DNA of 64,000 nucleotides from Corynascus novoguineensis. Its lineage: Eukaryota; Ascomycota; Sordariomycetes; Sordariales; Chaetomiaceae. The notes under the pieces are model-generated. The model did not search any database, was not told the origin of the DNA, and was given only the letters and a program-made list of their open reading frames with translations. Positions 1-11,684 of this stretch are shown in pieces. The position numbers and the translations under genes are program-made. The number at the start of each line of letters is the position of its first letter. Positions within the stretch are counted from its first letter, which is position 1. The stretch is from the NCBI GenBank assembly GCA_033296725.1, contig MU857603.1:558001-622000 (forward strand), given 5' to 3'.

Positions 1-257
1 GATGTATCATATTTTAGCGCACGGTCACAGGCACTTTGGCGTCTTCAGGTCGGAAAATGGTAACTGGTCGAAGAACATGCAATTTCCCCTCAATGTTCAC
101 ATCTGCTTTTCTAGGAAGGTAGTGATTACAGCGCCGTTGCTTTCGGTAGGAGAAAGAATGGATTACCTAGTAGAACCCTGGCATTGCTTATTCGTCAGAC
201 TACCGACCTGCACCACTACATATTCCATCAAAAATCTCCTTAAAGACCAGGAAGTTG

Positions 258-1040
258 TTACCTGAAGCAGTTTTTGCCCCGTATATTCATCACCTCAACA
301 TCCGCTCCATACCTGATGAGGGCCTTAGAAACGGCGCCGTTGTTAATGAAACACAATGGGGATTGATCAACATGGTGTTTCGCTTGTATGTTGACATTTC
401 CCTCCACTAAAGTCTCAACGACTGCTTCGATGCTAGCGAACTGCAACGGTGTCTGACCTCGGTCATTCTTCACCTCAGCGTTTTTCCCACGCTCAAGGAA
501 AGCCTTGACGACAGCTTCCTAACCAGCTGCACTGGCGTGGCTAAGAGCGTTCGGTTGTGCTCATCCTTTGTCTCCATGTCGGTCACACGACGAGTAAGGC
601 TCTGCTACAGGTTTCATCCATGGTCCGAACAGCACGACACAGCACTTCCGGGTCCAGTGGACTTCAGAGAGGGTTGATAAGGAACCAACGGTCCAATCAT
701 GGTGTCCTCCAAAGCGCAGGAATAAGCAAGATATAAGGCTCGCGGTTGGTCTTGCTTGCCTCTGAAAGAAAACCTACCACTCCGAGTGGACGTGCCAGAT
801 TCAGGAAGCTGATGGAACAGCTCGCAAACCTTGCCGAGTTCAGGAACCAATGGTCGAGTTCGGGCGGTTGCTCGCATGAAGGTGAGAAATGTCTCTTCGT
901 TCGTCATTATTAGCGAAGCGAAAAGAGGGCAACGAATCAATTATCCAGATGAAGATGTCTGACGCTTCCTCTTGAATCCGGTCAAGTATTCCGTGGCATT
1001 CATCGGCGTCTTCCGGTTCAATCGTCTGCCTGCCCTCCAC
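258..1040 (-). pseudogene. Relic of a STAND (NACHT-type)/ankyrin repeat protein
   Basis: Reading leftwards, three fragments in different frames look like successive parts of one protein. At 1040-840 the peptide ILDRIQEEASDIFIWI resembles the helix after the NACHT ATPase of fungal STAND proteins. At 940-614 a segment resembles the following winged-helix region (VCELFHQL, then ALYLAYSCALEDTMIGPL). At about 550-258 there are ankyrin-like units: ALSHASAAG, EAVVKAFLERG, DRGQTPLQFASIEAVVETL and ALIRYGADVEV. An in-frame TAG lies at 519-521, between AAG and EAVVKAFLERG; a C-to-T change of CAG would produce it. Full-length family members exceed 1000 residues and serve in signalling or non-self recognition. 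This copy is therefore truncated and broken, though introns could explain some frame changes. Family assignment comes from motif memory only; the ankyrin part is surer than the STAND part. Confidence 0.5.
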
Positions 1041-1662
1041 ACACCTCTGACCATCTCTTGCTTACTCTTTCCGCTTCTCCAAGATCAGGCCGAGGCACTT
1101 CGAGACGCTGGTGTGTAGGCAATGGCCGCCGGAGAAGACGACTCTGGATTAAATACGATTTGCCATGGCGGCCTCGACCAAGAGCTCAAAAGGTCTGACC
1201 ATGTTTGGGATCATACTCCAGAGAAAGCTGGCTACGCCTAAAGAGCATAGCCAAGCCAACCTCTGAGGCAGATGCCCAGCGGAATCGACCAGCTGGCTGG
1301 TTCATAATGAATTCATGGCGAGGGCGGGACCGAGGTAAGAATTGATCGCCACACTGATGCAGCGAGACGTCTATGTTGTCAGGACGAAAGCGAAGAGAAA
1401 TCGATTTTGACCATTTGTTTGGGTTTGAGGGACGTGATCAGTTTTGATCTTGAAGGGTAATCAAAATGAATTTAGCCCAGATGGCTCAGCAGAACCACGT
1501 TTATATCCTTGGTAATGCAAAGGCTGTGTAACAGGTAACTCCAGCTGGTAAATGCAAGACAAAATCTTGGCACTTTGGGCGATGTTCCAACAAAGGGCTT
1601 AAAGACTTACTTCATCCAAACGACGTTTACGGCTGTTGCTACCTTTGCCTCTATAGATCACT
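1041..1662. other. Intergenic, no gene recognised
   Basis: This is the stretch between the STAND/ankyrin relic and the 3' end of palC. No reading frame with recognisable protein similarity was seen. It may hold more decayed sequence of the relic. Confidence 0.4.
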
Positions 1663-3176
1663 TTAAAAATAGCCCGGTGTTCCCGACCGGGCCTGTGCTG
1701 AAGCCCCCGGAAACGCTCCGGGAATCGAATCTACCGCCACGTCCTCGTCTGAACTCGGATAGTTGCCGATCTCGTCCAACGTATCGGGTGGTGCCCGCAT
1801 CGCCTCCAATACTTCCGGGTCTAATCCTGGTGGTTGGAAAGGCTTGATGGTGTGGATCTCACGCCCCGAGGGCATCTGTGCAAGGAGCGGGCCCACAGGA
1901 GGGATCGGTTGTGTGAGCATCTAGAAGCGGAGCACGTCGTCAGACACCAGGACACAAAAGGGCCAAGGGCTTGACTGACCGTATCATTCTGCTTCACCCA
2001 CTTGGCTTCAAGCATCTCAAGCACCCTCGTCTCCTCCAACCTTCCGCCGTCCGCCCCCCAATCCAGCCCACGCTCAACTTTCTTGTCCTCTCGTCGCTCG
2101 CTCCATTCCTTCCTCAGCCCCCTCAACCCCCCAACTCCTTTCTCACCTCCTTTTCTCTCGACACCCACCTCTCCTAAACCCGCCCTCAACCATGCAATCC
2201 CCGTCCCCGTCTCACCTCCAATCTCCGCGTCAATGCCAAAGAACCGGCATGCCCTCGCTCGACTGGCCCTCCTGAGATCCTCCACGTACCTCAATAGCCC
2301 CTCGCTCACCTTCCCGCTGGACCCGGGAGTTGACGGGGACGAAGAAGAAGAAGCGAGCCCCGCGGCGGCCTGCGCGGCGTGTTCGGCCGCCGCCAAGCAC
2401 AGCCGCGCAAACAGGTGGGCGCGCACCTTGGGCACGTCTGGGCTCTTGTACATCCACTCAGTGTCATGCGGGTTGCGGGCTTGGGCCACGGCCGCCGGGT
2501 AGGGATCGTCCTTGAGCACAGCAAGCAGGGTTGCCTCAGCGAGGGCGAGGGATCGCATCGCGCGGAGGGTGGCCGGGGCGATGTCCGGGCATGGGGACAG
2601 CTGCTGCTGGGCGGAAGGAGGTCGGGCGCAGAGATAGTTGTAAATAGAGGCAGCATCGAGGAGGTGACGAGTAGCGGTGGTAATGGCGGTCTGACGCTGG
2701 GCCGTGCCCACTGGGGCCGTGGTGGTGAGGTAAAGAGGCTGAAGGGCGGCGCGAGACTGAAGAGTGTGGGTGATAGCGAGAGTGGAGAGAACGAAGAGGA
2801 GCTCGTGCTCGAGGGTGTGTACTTTTATGCGCGGGAGCTCGCGGCCAGGCAGTGGGCTGTTAGTGAGCGTCGGGCGCCATTCTATACGAGGCGGCGCCGT
2901 GAGAGTGACGGAGGGCTCGCTGGGGTGGGCGCTTTGGCGAGAGAGGCCATTGTCGAGGGTGAGGAGGTAGGGAAGATATGTCTGTAGAGCCGAGGCGACA
3001 GTGGGGAGAGAGGATGCTTGCGAAGTTGGAGGGAGACGCTTGTATTTCTTTAATGTGTCTCGGACGACACCGCGGTGGGTGCTTGCTTGGAGGGGCAGAG
3101 AGGGGTGCGATTCGCAAGCGAAACTCGACGAGAACGAGAACGAGGAAGTCGTGGGGAGAACAAATGGATACGGCAT
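1663..3176 (-). CDS. palC: pH-response regulator PalC (BRO1-domain protein)
   Basis: Two exons, 3176-1980 and 1920-1663, give 484 residues. The 59-nt intron runs from GTCAGT to CTAG. The N-terminus MPYPFVLPTTSSFSFSSSF and the following text (RGVVRDTLKKYKRLPP, LPYLLTLDNGL, IEWRPTL, LEHELLFVLSTLAITHTLQSR) match the BRO1-domain start of PalC. Exon 2 carries the conserved tail PPVGPLLAQMPSGREIHTIKPF. PalC is a component of the alkaline ambient-pH pathway. It binds the ESCRT-III protein Vps32 at plasma-membrane PalH/PalI sites and helps activate PalA/PalB, leading to processing of the PacC zinc-finger factor. Residues about 270-290 form a low-complexity serine run. The start is the first ATG and fits the family N-terminus. 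It is divergent from alg6 across 417 bp. Family call is strong; the single intron is supported by frame restoration. Confidence 0.9.
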
Positions 3177-3593
3177 CTTGAGGGGTTGAATAACAACAAA
3201 ATGGAATTCTATATTTCCCTCCAGGGGTTCGCCAACTCCTAAATATCTGATATCTGTCGATGTCTTGGGGCTTCTCTCGGTTCAGCTTCGTGAGCTCCGA
3301 TAGCTTAATGAGCTTGATCAACTCAAGTGAGGGGCCTGGACCAGGGCCACCAGAAAGACCAGACCCTGGTCTGGAAGAGTGACATCACATCCATTCAATT
3401 GCGAACCCTAACCCGTGTTTTTCTACAGAGCAAGCTTCCAGCTTCCCCACACGGTTACACCCCAAACTGAATGCTCGATCCTTGTCTTGGCCAGATTGCT
3501 GGGCCCAAAATTGTTCCACATGCCCGTCAACCACGAACCTCTGCAACGTTCAATGAGGCCTCCTCTCTGACTTCAGCTGCATCCTCGGTGACA
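3177..3593. promoter_or_regulatory. Divergent palC/alg6 promoter region
   Basis: These 417 bp separate the two divergent start codons and must hold both promoters and leaders. A CTTGGC hexamer at 3486-3491 is the complement of GCCAAG, the PacC recognition core. One hexamer is weak evidence for autoregulation, since it occurs often by chance. No TATA box stands out. Confidence 0.4.
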
Positions 3594-5451
3594 ATGGCCA
3601 AGCCATCGCCTTCTGCGCACAAGCCAAGGCGAAAAGTCAAGCAGGCCGCCAATGCGCCGAGCAGTTTACGCAATGTCGGCCCCGTCGAAACCATGTCTCG
3701 CGCCCCAGCGTTTCCTCTTGCCGCCCTTCTCTGGCCTGCGAGGGGCACCGTCTCGCAATGGGAGCTGTTGCCCCTGATCTTGATGGCTGTCGGCCTCTTC
3801 AGGTGGGCTGCTGGGCTATGGGGCTATTCTGGTACGTTTAGCTAGCTGAGGGCCTCTGTACTACGTTTGGAAGTGACAGCGACTAACGCTCAACACCCCG
3901 TTAGGCTTCGAAAAACCCCCCATCTTCGGCGACTACGAGGCGCAGAGGCACTGGATGGAGATTACGACACAGCTACCCATCTCGCAGTGGTACTTCCACG
4001 ACCTTCAATGGTGGGGTCTCGACTACCCGCCCCTGACGGCCTACCACAGCTGGCTCTGTGGCAAGATTGGCTCGCTCATCGACCCGTCGTGGTTCGCCCT
4101 CTTCTCCTCCCGCGGCTCTCACGATCCGACGCTCAAGATATTCATGCGCGCGACAGTGATCGTGTCGGAATATCTCGTTTATATCCCGGCCGTCGTTGTC
4201 TTCGTGCGCCGCTTCAGCAGACTGAATGGGGTCGCCAACTGGTCCGCCGCAGTGGCCCTCGTTGCTATCCTGATGCAGCCCGCCACCATCCTGATCGACC
4301 ATGTACACTTCCAGTATAACACGGTGATGCTCGGGTTCGTCATCGCAAGCATGTCTAGCATTCTCGCTGGCCGCAACCTCTGGGCGGCCGTCTTCTTTGT
4401 CGCCGCCCTGGGTTTCAAGCAGATGGCTCTGTACTATGCCTTCTCAGTTTTCGCTTACCTGCTCGGAAGTTGTGTGTTTCCGCGGATCAACCTCCCGCGT
4501 CTCATCGCCATCGCAGGGGTCACTGTTGTCGCCTTCGCCATCTTGATCCTGCCGATCGTTATTGGGACTCTTTTGGACGTCCACCGTGGGATCGATTCCC
4601 GCCCGGATATCGACGGGCCTCGACCACCCTTGCCGCTTTTCCAAGGGCTTGCCGACTACCTTGATACAGAGGCCTTTTACTACCCAGTGGTTGAACAACT
4701 GGTTCAGATGGTGCATCGGATCTTTCCGTTCGCTCGCGGCCTGTTCGAGGACAAGGTCGCCAACTTTTGGTGCGCCTTGAACGTGATCGTTAAGATCAAG
4801 AAGTATCCGGCCGAACTGCTGCAGCGCGGTGCGCTGGTAGCGACATTGATCTCCATCATCCCTCCCAACCTCGTCTTATTCTTCAGGCCGAGGAAGGACT
4901 TGTTGCCCCTCGCGTTTGCTGCGACGGCCTGGGGCTTCTTCCTCTTCAGCTATCAGGTCCACGAGAAGAGTGTCTTGCTCCCCTTGATGCCAATGACCCT
5001 GCTTCTTGCAAGCAGTCACGGGCTAAATAAAACCACCCGCGCATGGGTTGGCTTTGCTAACATTCTCGGCTGCTGGACCATGTTCCCTTTGCTACAGCGG
5101 GTCGATCTAGCTGTGCCTTATGCGGTGCTCACATTGCTTTGGGCGTACCTTCTTGGCCTGCCACCTACCTCGTTGGCCGTCTATTTTCAAGAGGGCAGCA
5201 CCAGCTGGACCCAATGGGCTACGCTCTTCATTCACGGCTCATTCTACCTGGTCATGGCTTTTTGGCACGTCTTAGTGAAGTCCGTTCGACCGCCGCCGGA
5301 CAAGCCAGACCTGTGGGTGGTGGCTAACGTCGGCGTGGGTGCAGCTGGCTTCTCACTTTGCTATCTGTGGTGTCTTGGAAGGCTGTTCTTGCAGGGCGAA
5401 ATACTTCCCAGGTCGTGGTTTGCGAAGAAGGACAAGGCGAAGACCCAGTAG
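3594..5451 (+). CDS. alg6: Dolichyl-P-Glc:Man9GlcNAc2-PP-dolichol alpha-1,3-glucosyltransferase (ALG6, GT57)
   Basis: Exons 3594-3831 and 3905-5451 give 594 residues. The 73-nt intron has donor GTACGT, branch GACTAAC and acceptor TTAG. The protein adds the first glucose to the lipid-linked oligosaccharide in the ER lumen, using dolichyl-phosphate glucose. The GT57 signature follows the first membrane segment: GDYEAQRHWMEIT (about residues 88-100), then WYFHDLQWWGLDYPPLTAYHS, whose acidic residues form the luminal catalytic loop. HVHFQYN and LGFKQMALYYA are further family motifs. About ten hydrophobic segments follow. ALG6 rather than its paralogue ALG8 is preferred because of the GDYEAQRHWMEIT/GLDYPPLTAYHS wording, judged from memory. 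An upstream in-frame ATG at 3471 exists, but 3594 gives a basic cytosolic N-terminus and is preferred. Confidence 0.9.
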
Positions 5452-7271
5452 ACGGTCAATTTAGACGACAGAGCGGAATTCTCGCTAATACTTTAATACG
5501 CTGAATTATACCCTGTTCGAAGTCTGGTACAACTCTCGGACGATCTGACGCTAAAAGTCTAACCTTAACGCTATTCGACAGCTCGGACCTAGCCCGCTGG
5601 CTCCTCCTGCCACTCGAACTTCAGCGAGTGGATTGGTTGAATGGTTGATCGGCCGAGGATTAAACACTGAAGAATGCCATCAAACACGGTCACCAGCCAC
5701 AACTGCCAAGTCAGGAAGCTTGCTGTCATTGGACAAAGCTTGGCGATATAGATCGGGTTGCAAGTAGCGACTCTATAGCACTTGCCGCATTATATCTTCA
5801 AACATCGCTCCTTTTCGATGCGATGCAGTAAGAGTTCACAGTCCATCAACTTCGCGAATTACGAAGCATCAGTGGACAGAGAAATGGGAGACTTGAAGGA
5901 GATGGCATTCAGCCCCGCCCAACGATCTTTGACCAACATCAGATGCAGTGGGGCAAACAAATTCGTCGTACCCGAATGTCAACGCGATGTCTCGGCGACT
6001 CAGATACCGTCGCCAATGCTGTGCCATGTCCCCGGAGGAGCACACGTTCTTAACTGAGGCGAGGTTCTTTTGGGGCTTATCGTTCTTCACAACAACACGA
6101 GTCGCCTGCTGGTAGCCTTCCTTCAATCAAGAACGAGCCTTCCTTGGCTGGGTCTCGTGTGAATGTGTATGACATGTAAGAGACGGCCAAGCAACGGAGA
6201 TCGCCCAGATGCGTTGTCAAACTTCCGACAACCAATCGCATCTCGCACAGTAACTTACCTGTTGGATCTTTTCGGGTCTTGGCATGCTCTCAAGCTCTTT
6301 CAGCCAACAGCTCGGATGGAATGTTGGGCAGTTGGTGTTGGGGTCCACAAGACGCAGCGAGTCAGGATCACATCCAAAACAGAAGCGATCTTGTGGCTGT
6401 AGTGTTACTCAGCCCTCAGCCCTGCAGCTTCCGCTGACACTTTCCTGCTCGTGGGCCGTTCCAAATTTATAACCAACCGCTTCCTATACTGCGTCTGGAC
6501 GGCACCGAGTCTCAGGATGAAAAGGATGCATCACATTGCCGACCATGTTTCCCATCGCGATGGAAGCGAGAAATGGACTCGGCTCTTGCAGCATGTTGGC
6601 TGACCAGCGGACCGGTACCGCGTTCCACGCATCGCCCGAGAGCGCGTTGCACCCCCCAACGGTGTCAAGGAAACGACGTTGTCTAGAAGCATGCCATCTT
6701 TTTCCTGTCGCCGCCATATTTCTCCCACTGTTTCAATGCTGGGTGGAGCCACTACGCTCAGCCTTTGTTCTGGGCTTTGTCAATGACATCGACGGACACA
6801 CCAGGACTCCATCATCTAGTTCAGCTTGCACATTCATGACGGCTTTGTCTTTCCCGGCGAGTCCTACGCCGCCACTCTGACATGGAGATATCGATGCACC
6901 CCATGTCCGTATGGTCCATTGGGCGACCTTTTCGTCTGCTCCTGTCAGCTTGATGTAACCCATGCAATGAGCGTGTCCCTCACCAGGCTTGACAAGACCG
7001 ATCCGAGGTTGGTTGTCTGCTGCGCAACAAGTGGTTGAGCTGTGCTGCTCCACCGGGGCTTGCAGTTCTCGCAGCCAACAAGTCATCCAGCCCCTGGTTA
7101 GATACCACCAACAGCTTCCTGCAGACAAGGCACCCGGTGTTGGGTTTTAATACCCGTTTTAGAAGAAGAAAGTCGCGCGGTCTTTGTTTTCCTTCTCTTC
7201 CGCGCCTGTTGGTTGCCCTCTTCGACTCAACCTCAACCACCCGCTCAAGAGGGAACAAGATTACTACGGCC
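5452..7271. other. Intergenic, no gene recognised
   Basis: These 1.8 kb lie between the alg6 stop and the cupredoxin gene start. Short frames exist on both strands, but none shows family motifs, codon bias or plausible splicing. The right part presumably holds the promoter and leader of the cupredoxin gene; 7150-7260 is pyrimidine-rich just before its ATG. Confidence 0.5.
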
Positions 7272-8848
7272 ATGTTCGTCCGACGATTACTCGGTGTGCT
7301 CGCAGTTATGGCGGTCGTAGTAGCGGGGCAAGATGATCGAGATGATCCCACGCCGACTGGTGACTCGTCACCCAGCGAAACCTCCGGGTCTTCAGGGCCA
7401 GCGACAATCACCATAGCAGTTGGAGCGGTAAGACAGCAGCTGAAGCCTCTTTGCAACCCAAGCTCATGATTCTTCAGAACGGCCATGTGTTCACTCCCAA
7501 CGAAGCGGAGGCGAAAGTCGGCGACATCATCAGTAAGTTTTGAGTCGTTGAGCACTTTCTAAATAAGTCAACCTTGACTTACACCAGTTCTTCAACTAGG
7601 ATTCAACTTTTACCCGGCCGGTGATAACCCACGTATGCCATCCGTTACCTCGTCCCACTCGTGTTACACACAAATTAGCTGACGTTACGGGCTTACAGAC
7701 CGTGTCGCCCGCGCTGAATTTGGCTGGCCATGTATTCCTTACGAATATGCCAACATCAACAAGCCCGGCTTTTACACTGGCATTATTGCTCCCCAAGTCA
7801 TCTCCAACGATGTGAGTCCGTCCTCGGTCCCTCTTCCCTACCCATACTAGATGATCTCTAACCCTGGGTGGCAAACAAACCAGCCTCCCTCGTACTCGGT
7901 CTGCGTCAACGACACGGAGCCCATCTTCTTCTACTGCGCTGCCCCGGCCTCCTGCGTGGACTATCACATGATTGGAGTCATTAATCCCAACTCCACTCAG
8001 ACGCTCGCCAAGCAGCTCGAGTACGCCGAGGATGCGACCTACCAGCTCATGCCGGGAGAGCCGTTCCCCTCGGAGACGCCCGTACCGACGCCGACGCCGG
8101 GCGAGGGGCCTCCGAAGGATGACTCCGGCTCCGATAGCGACAGCGGAGGCGGGAGCAGGCTGAGTCCCGGGGCTATCGCCGGTATCGCCATCGGTGCCGC
8201 GGCGGTGTTGATCTTGGGAGCGGCGTTGCTTTATTTATGCGGGAGGAGGGGCGGATTTGATAAGGCATATCGCAAGTCAGCGTTGGGTCCCACTGCTGCG
8301 GCTGCGGCTGTCGCTGGTGGTTCTGGGGGTAGTGGTGGTGGTCGCAGTGGTAATGGTGGAGGCTCTACGTCGCCGAATATGATGGAGGCGAACTATGCCA
8401 ACGGGGGCGCTGTCGTGTGCGGCGATGGGGGCCACGAGGGTGGTGTCGGGCACAACCCCAAGAGCCCTGGGCAGGTGAGCATGTCGACTTTCTCCGGGCA
8501 CGATCCGAGCTCCGTGTATGCGAGCGCCGGCGGTTACCCATACATCGGGACAACGCCATCCCCTGGGCCACTTGGGACGGGCACATTGCCTGCGTATGGG
8601 TTTGCCACAGCTGGACAGCAGCCCCCTGGGCACCCGGCGTACGGCGACGGTATCTATCCGTGAGTTTCTCTCGAGCATTACCTGGTCTGTATTGCAGTGT
8701 GCGTCGTGCTAATGTAGTGTGGTTTAGGGCTCCGCAGTCGTCGCATGGAGCCGATCAGTACACGCCTTTTCTCCAGGCGCCAGTCGAGTTGCCCTCCGGG
8801 GATGCTCCGGCGCCGACACAACACTTGCCTCCTGGGTACAAGGGCTAG
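7272..8848 (+). CDS. Secreted cupredoxin-domain protein with one membrane segment
   Basis: Six exons (7272-7427, 7478-7532, 7600-7632, 7699-7811, 7884-8659, 8728-8848) give 417 residues; each junction restores frame. A signal peptide (residues 1-19, ending VVVAG) precedes an acidic Ser/Thr linker and a cupredoxin fold. The fold reads HVFTPNEAEAKVGDII, FNFYPAGDNPHRVARAEFGWPCIPYE, then PIFFYCAAPASCVDYHMIGVINPN. Likely type-1 copper ligands are the His of PHRV, the Cys of FYC, and the His and Met of YHM. A Pro/Ser stalk leads to a membrane helix at about 215-239 (IAGIAIGAAAVLILGAALLYLC) followed by RR. The cytosolic tail is Gly/Ala- and Pro-rich. Fungal relatives are often called extracellular serine-rich proteins. 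They are usually thought to be surface or wall proteins; a copper or redox role is inferred, not shown. The 3-prime acceptor of exon 3 could also lie 12 nt upstream. Confidence 0.8.
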
Positions 8849-10531
8849 CCAGAACTTACAGGCAACGGATCCTGTTACAAAGCTCGGTTCACGGTTTTTC
8901 TAATTGCGGGACTCTGCATTTTCGGTCCTCCTTTTCTCATCTTGGTCGACATACTTTTCAAAGGCGGAGATGTGCGCCTTGGCGTGGCCTACACCGTGAT
9001 GGGCAGGACGATCTCAGAGAGGCATGTTTTCTATCAGTCCCAGTTCCTGCCGTTCACTTGAATATTGTCAGATATCCACTAGTTGGGCGTTCATTAATGG
9101 GTGTAAGGTGTACTTCAGCCATTTCCGACCTTGTTTTCTGGGCAGCTTGGATCTCGATTCCAACCACTTTTATGAGGCTTCTTTGTTTCGAGTTTGAGGC
9201 TCCTTCCTCTTGACTAAGGCTTGCTGCTGAGGATTGTCAAAGAATGTCACTTATTTGGTACTTCATCCAGTAGGTTCATTGATGGCACGGAGCAAAGAAA
9301 AGTAATCCCTAATATTAGTACTAACGAACAACGAAGAGAGCCACGATGTACTCCGTTCAGGTTCATGACTTTGAGGCTTTCATTAGAGCTGCGGGGAATG
9401 CAGAAAAATACAGGAATAGTTGACCCAGGTGGGTTCTGAAGCTTCTACGAGTACGTCAATGATGGCTTGAATACGAAGGTGACATGAGGCGAACCGGCAG
9501 AAATCGTTTTGTTTTGTAAACTGCTGCAGCATCGTAGACAACAAAAACTGTTTAAACCAAGGGACAGCGGGTTAAAAATGGAGACTAGCCCGGCAGATCT
9601 CCAGACCCCGCAAACCCATTCTTACCCGGTTCCGTGCCTTCGGCTTGTCGGAAGAAACCCAGAGGGTCTCAGATGATGCGAACTCGCCTATCTTTACCGT
9701 TCGTACCACAGCTCAAATGACATCAAGAAGAATCGGTCGTTATGTACCTACAGTGCCCTGTTGGTACAGTATTTGTCTTACGTCGTTTACTAACGTCGCA
9801 CGCCATTATATCCCAGTCCATGTAATCCGTATCGTTGAGAACAAATACCAGCGCATGAGTTGAAACGGGGCTCTGGCGCTTCCCCAGCAGCCGATTTGGA
9901 GTTGGGATGGAAGTCCGGCTTACATGGCTCCTATGACCCGACCGGGTTACTGCGTAAGGATGAGCTTCAGCGTTCCGTCTGCTCGAATGTGTGCATCTGA
10001 AGGTCCACAATGGCCATGCAAAGTATTTCAGTTAGCCATTACGTTACGACAGCCCGAAAAAGTAGGCTCTGTCAGGTACCGGCTAGCGCAGCTACCGCCC
10101 CACCAATGGGCGGCGATCGTGCTGGTGCGGCACCACTTTGTGGGTTTCGCCAGTTGGTTAAGGACACAGTTGTAGATACCACCTACCATCGCCGGCCTGA
10201 GCTCACCAACCTCAAATTCTGAACGACCACCAGCCATCCTCTCTTTCGCTCCCCGCTGCTTGCACACCCTTCGCTCGCCGGGGATTTGCGACTTCTTCGT
10301 CCAGCTTGCCGAGCTTGTCTGAGACCTTGCTCCCACGCTTTTCGCTTCCTCTCCCTTCTTTTTGAGCTAGCCCCTCTGCCTCTGTGATTCCCCCGTCGTC
10401 GAGCCTTCGTCTTCCTCCCTTCCTCTGTCCATCGCCACGCCGAGGTCAATTGCGCCAGCTGGACTGCCGACTCTTTGTTTGTGCTTCCGGCCACTCTCTC
10501 CCGATTCCAACAATCGCCGGCAGCAGCAACA
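8849..10531. other. Intergenic, no gene recognised
   Basis: These 1.7 kb hold the cupredoxin gene 3' region and the SURF4 promoter and leader. The part 9050-9900 is comparatively AT-rich with no long frame. The last 300 bp before the SURF4 ATG are pyrimidine-rich, typical of fungal 5' leaders. Confidence 0.5.
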
Positions 10532-11684
10532 ATGGCGCAGATGCGAGGACCGGGTAGCTACGGCATGGCCGCGCCGAGTCCCTTCGGCGGGCCGGTTGAG
10601 GACAAGTCGGCCCAAAGCCCGCTCGAGGCGATCCGCCAGCAAACGAGCAAGATTGAGGACCTTCTGGACACCGTGAGCGAGCCGATCAAACCGTGCGTAT
10701 TCTGGGAATCGCTTCCTCCTCCTTGTCTTGGTCGATCTTTGGTCGATCTTTGGCCGGTCCGAATGCTGACAAGGGCACTCTTCCAACAGCTACCTGCCCG
10801 CCATCGGCCGCTTCCTGATCGTCGTGACCTTCATTGAGGACGCCATCAGAATAATAACACAATGGAATGACCAGCTGCTTTACCTGCACGACTATCGTCA
10901 CAGTATGCCTAATCCCCCTTTCTTCGCTTTACGTGGCTAGTTCGCCCTAACCCTGCCCGCCTCATCTGTTCAGTCCCCTCGGGCTTGACGCACCTCTTCC
11001 TCATCCTCAACGTGGTCGCCATGGCGGTGTGTTCGACCCTGGTTATCATCCGCAAGCACTCCGAGTACGCCGTTGGCGGGCTGATTGCCGTCGTCGTGAC
11101 GCAGGCGCTCGGTTACGGCCTCATCTTCGATCTCAACTTCTTCCTGCGCAACCTGTCCGTCATGGGGGGGCTGCTCATGGTGCTCTCGGACTCGTGGGTG
11201 CGCAAGACCAAGGCGTTTGCCGGCCTGCCCCAGCTCGAGGAGAAAGATCGCAAGATGTACTTCCAGCTTGCTGGGCGCGTCCTGCTCATCTTCCTCTTTG
11301 TTGGCTTCGTCTTCAGCGGCCAGTGGTCCATCTGGCGCGTCATCGTCTCCCTCGTCGGCCTCGTCGCCTGTGTCATGGTTGTCGTCGGCTTCAAGGCAAA
11401 GTTCAGCGCTACCCTACTGGTCGTCATTCTGAGCATCTTCAACATTCTCGTCAACAACTTCTGGACTGTGAGTGTCTACTTCATTGGGAGAGATTTTGAG
11501 TTTCGTGATGGGATTATGCTGACTGGCTTGTTTTTACCCCTCATAGCTCCATGAACATCACCCGCACAAGGATTTTGCCAAGTACGACTTCTTCCAGATC
11601 CTTTCCATTGTCGGCGGTCTCCTTCTCCTCGTCAACAGCGGCCCGGGCCAGTTCAGCATCGACGAGAAGAAGAAGGTTTACTGA
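10532..11684 (+). CDS. erv29: SURF4/Erv29-family ER-Golgi cargo receptor
   Basis: Exons 10532-10692, 10790-10902, 10974-11467 and 11547-11684 give 301 residues. The polytopic protein sorts soluble secretory cargo into COPII vesicles. Family text includes YLPAIGRFLIVVTFIEDAIRI, QWNDQLLYLHDYRHIPSG, LGYGLIFDLNFFLRNLSVMGGLLMVLSDSW and HKDFAKYDFFQILSIVGGLLLLVNSGPGQFSIDEKKK. About seven hydrophobic segments are visible. The C-terminus KKVY is a dilysine signal of the KKXX type, which fits COPI-dependent return to the ER. The N-terminal 40 residues (MAQMRGPGSYGMAAPSPFGG) are flexible and lack a signal peptide, as usual for the family. All introns are 70-100 nt with standard ends. Symbol follows the yeast gene. 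Confidence 0.93.
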
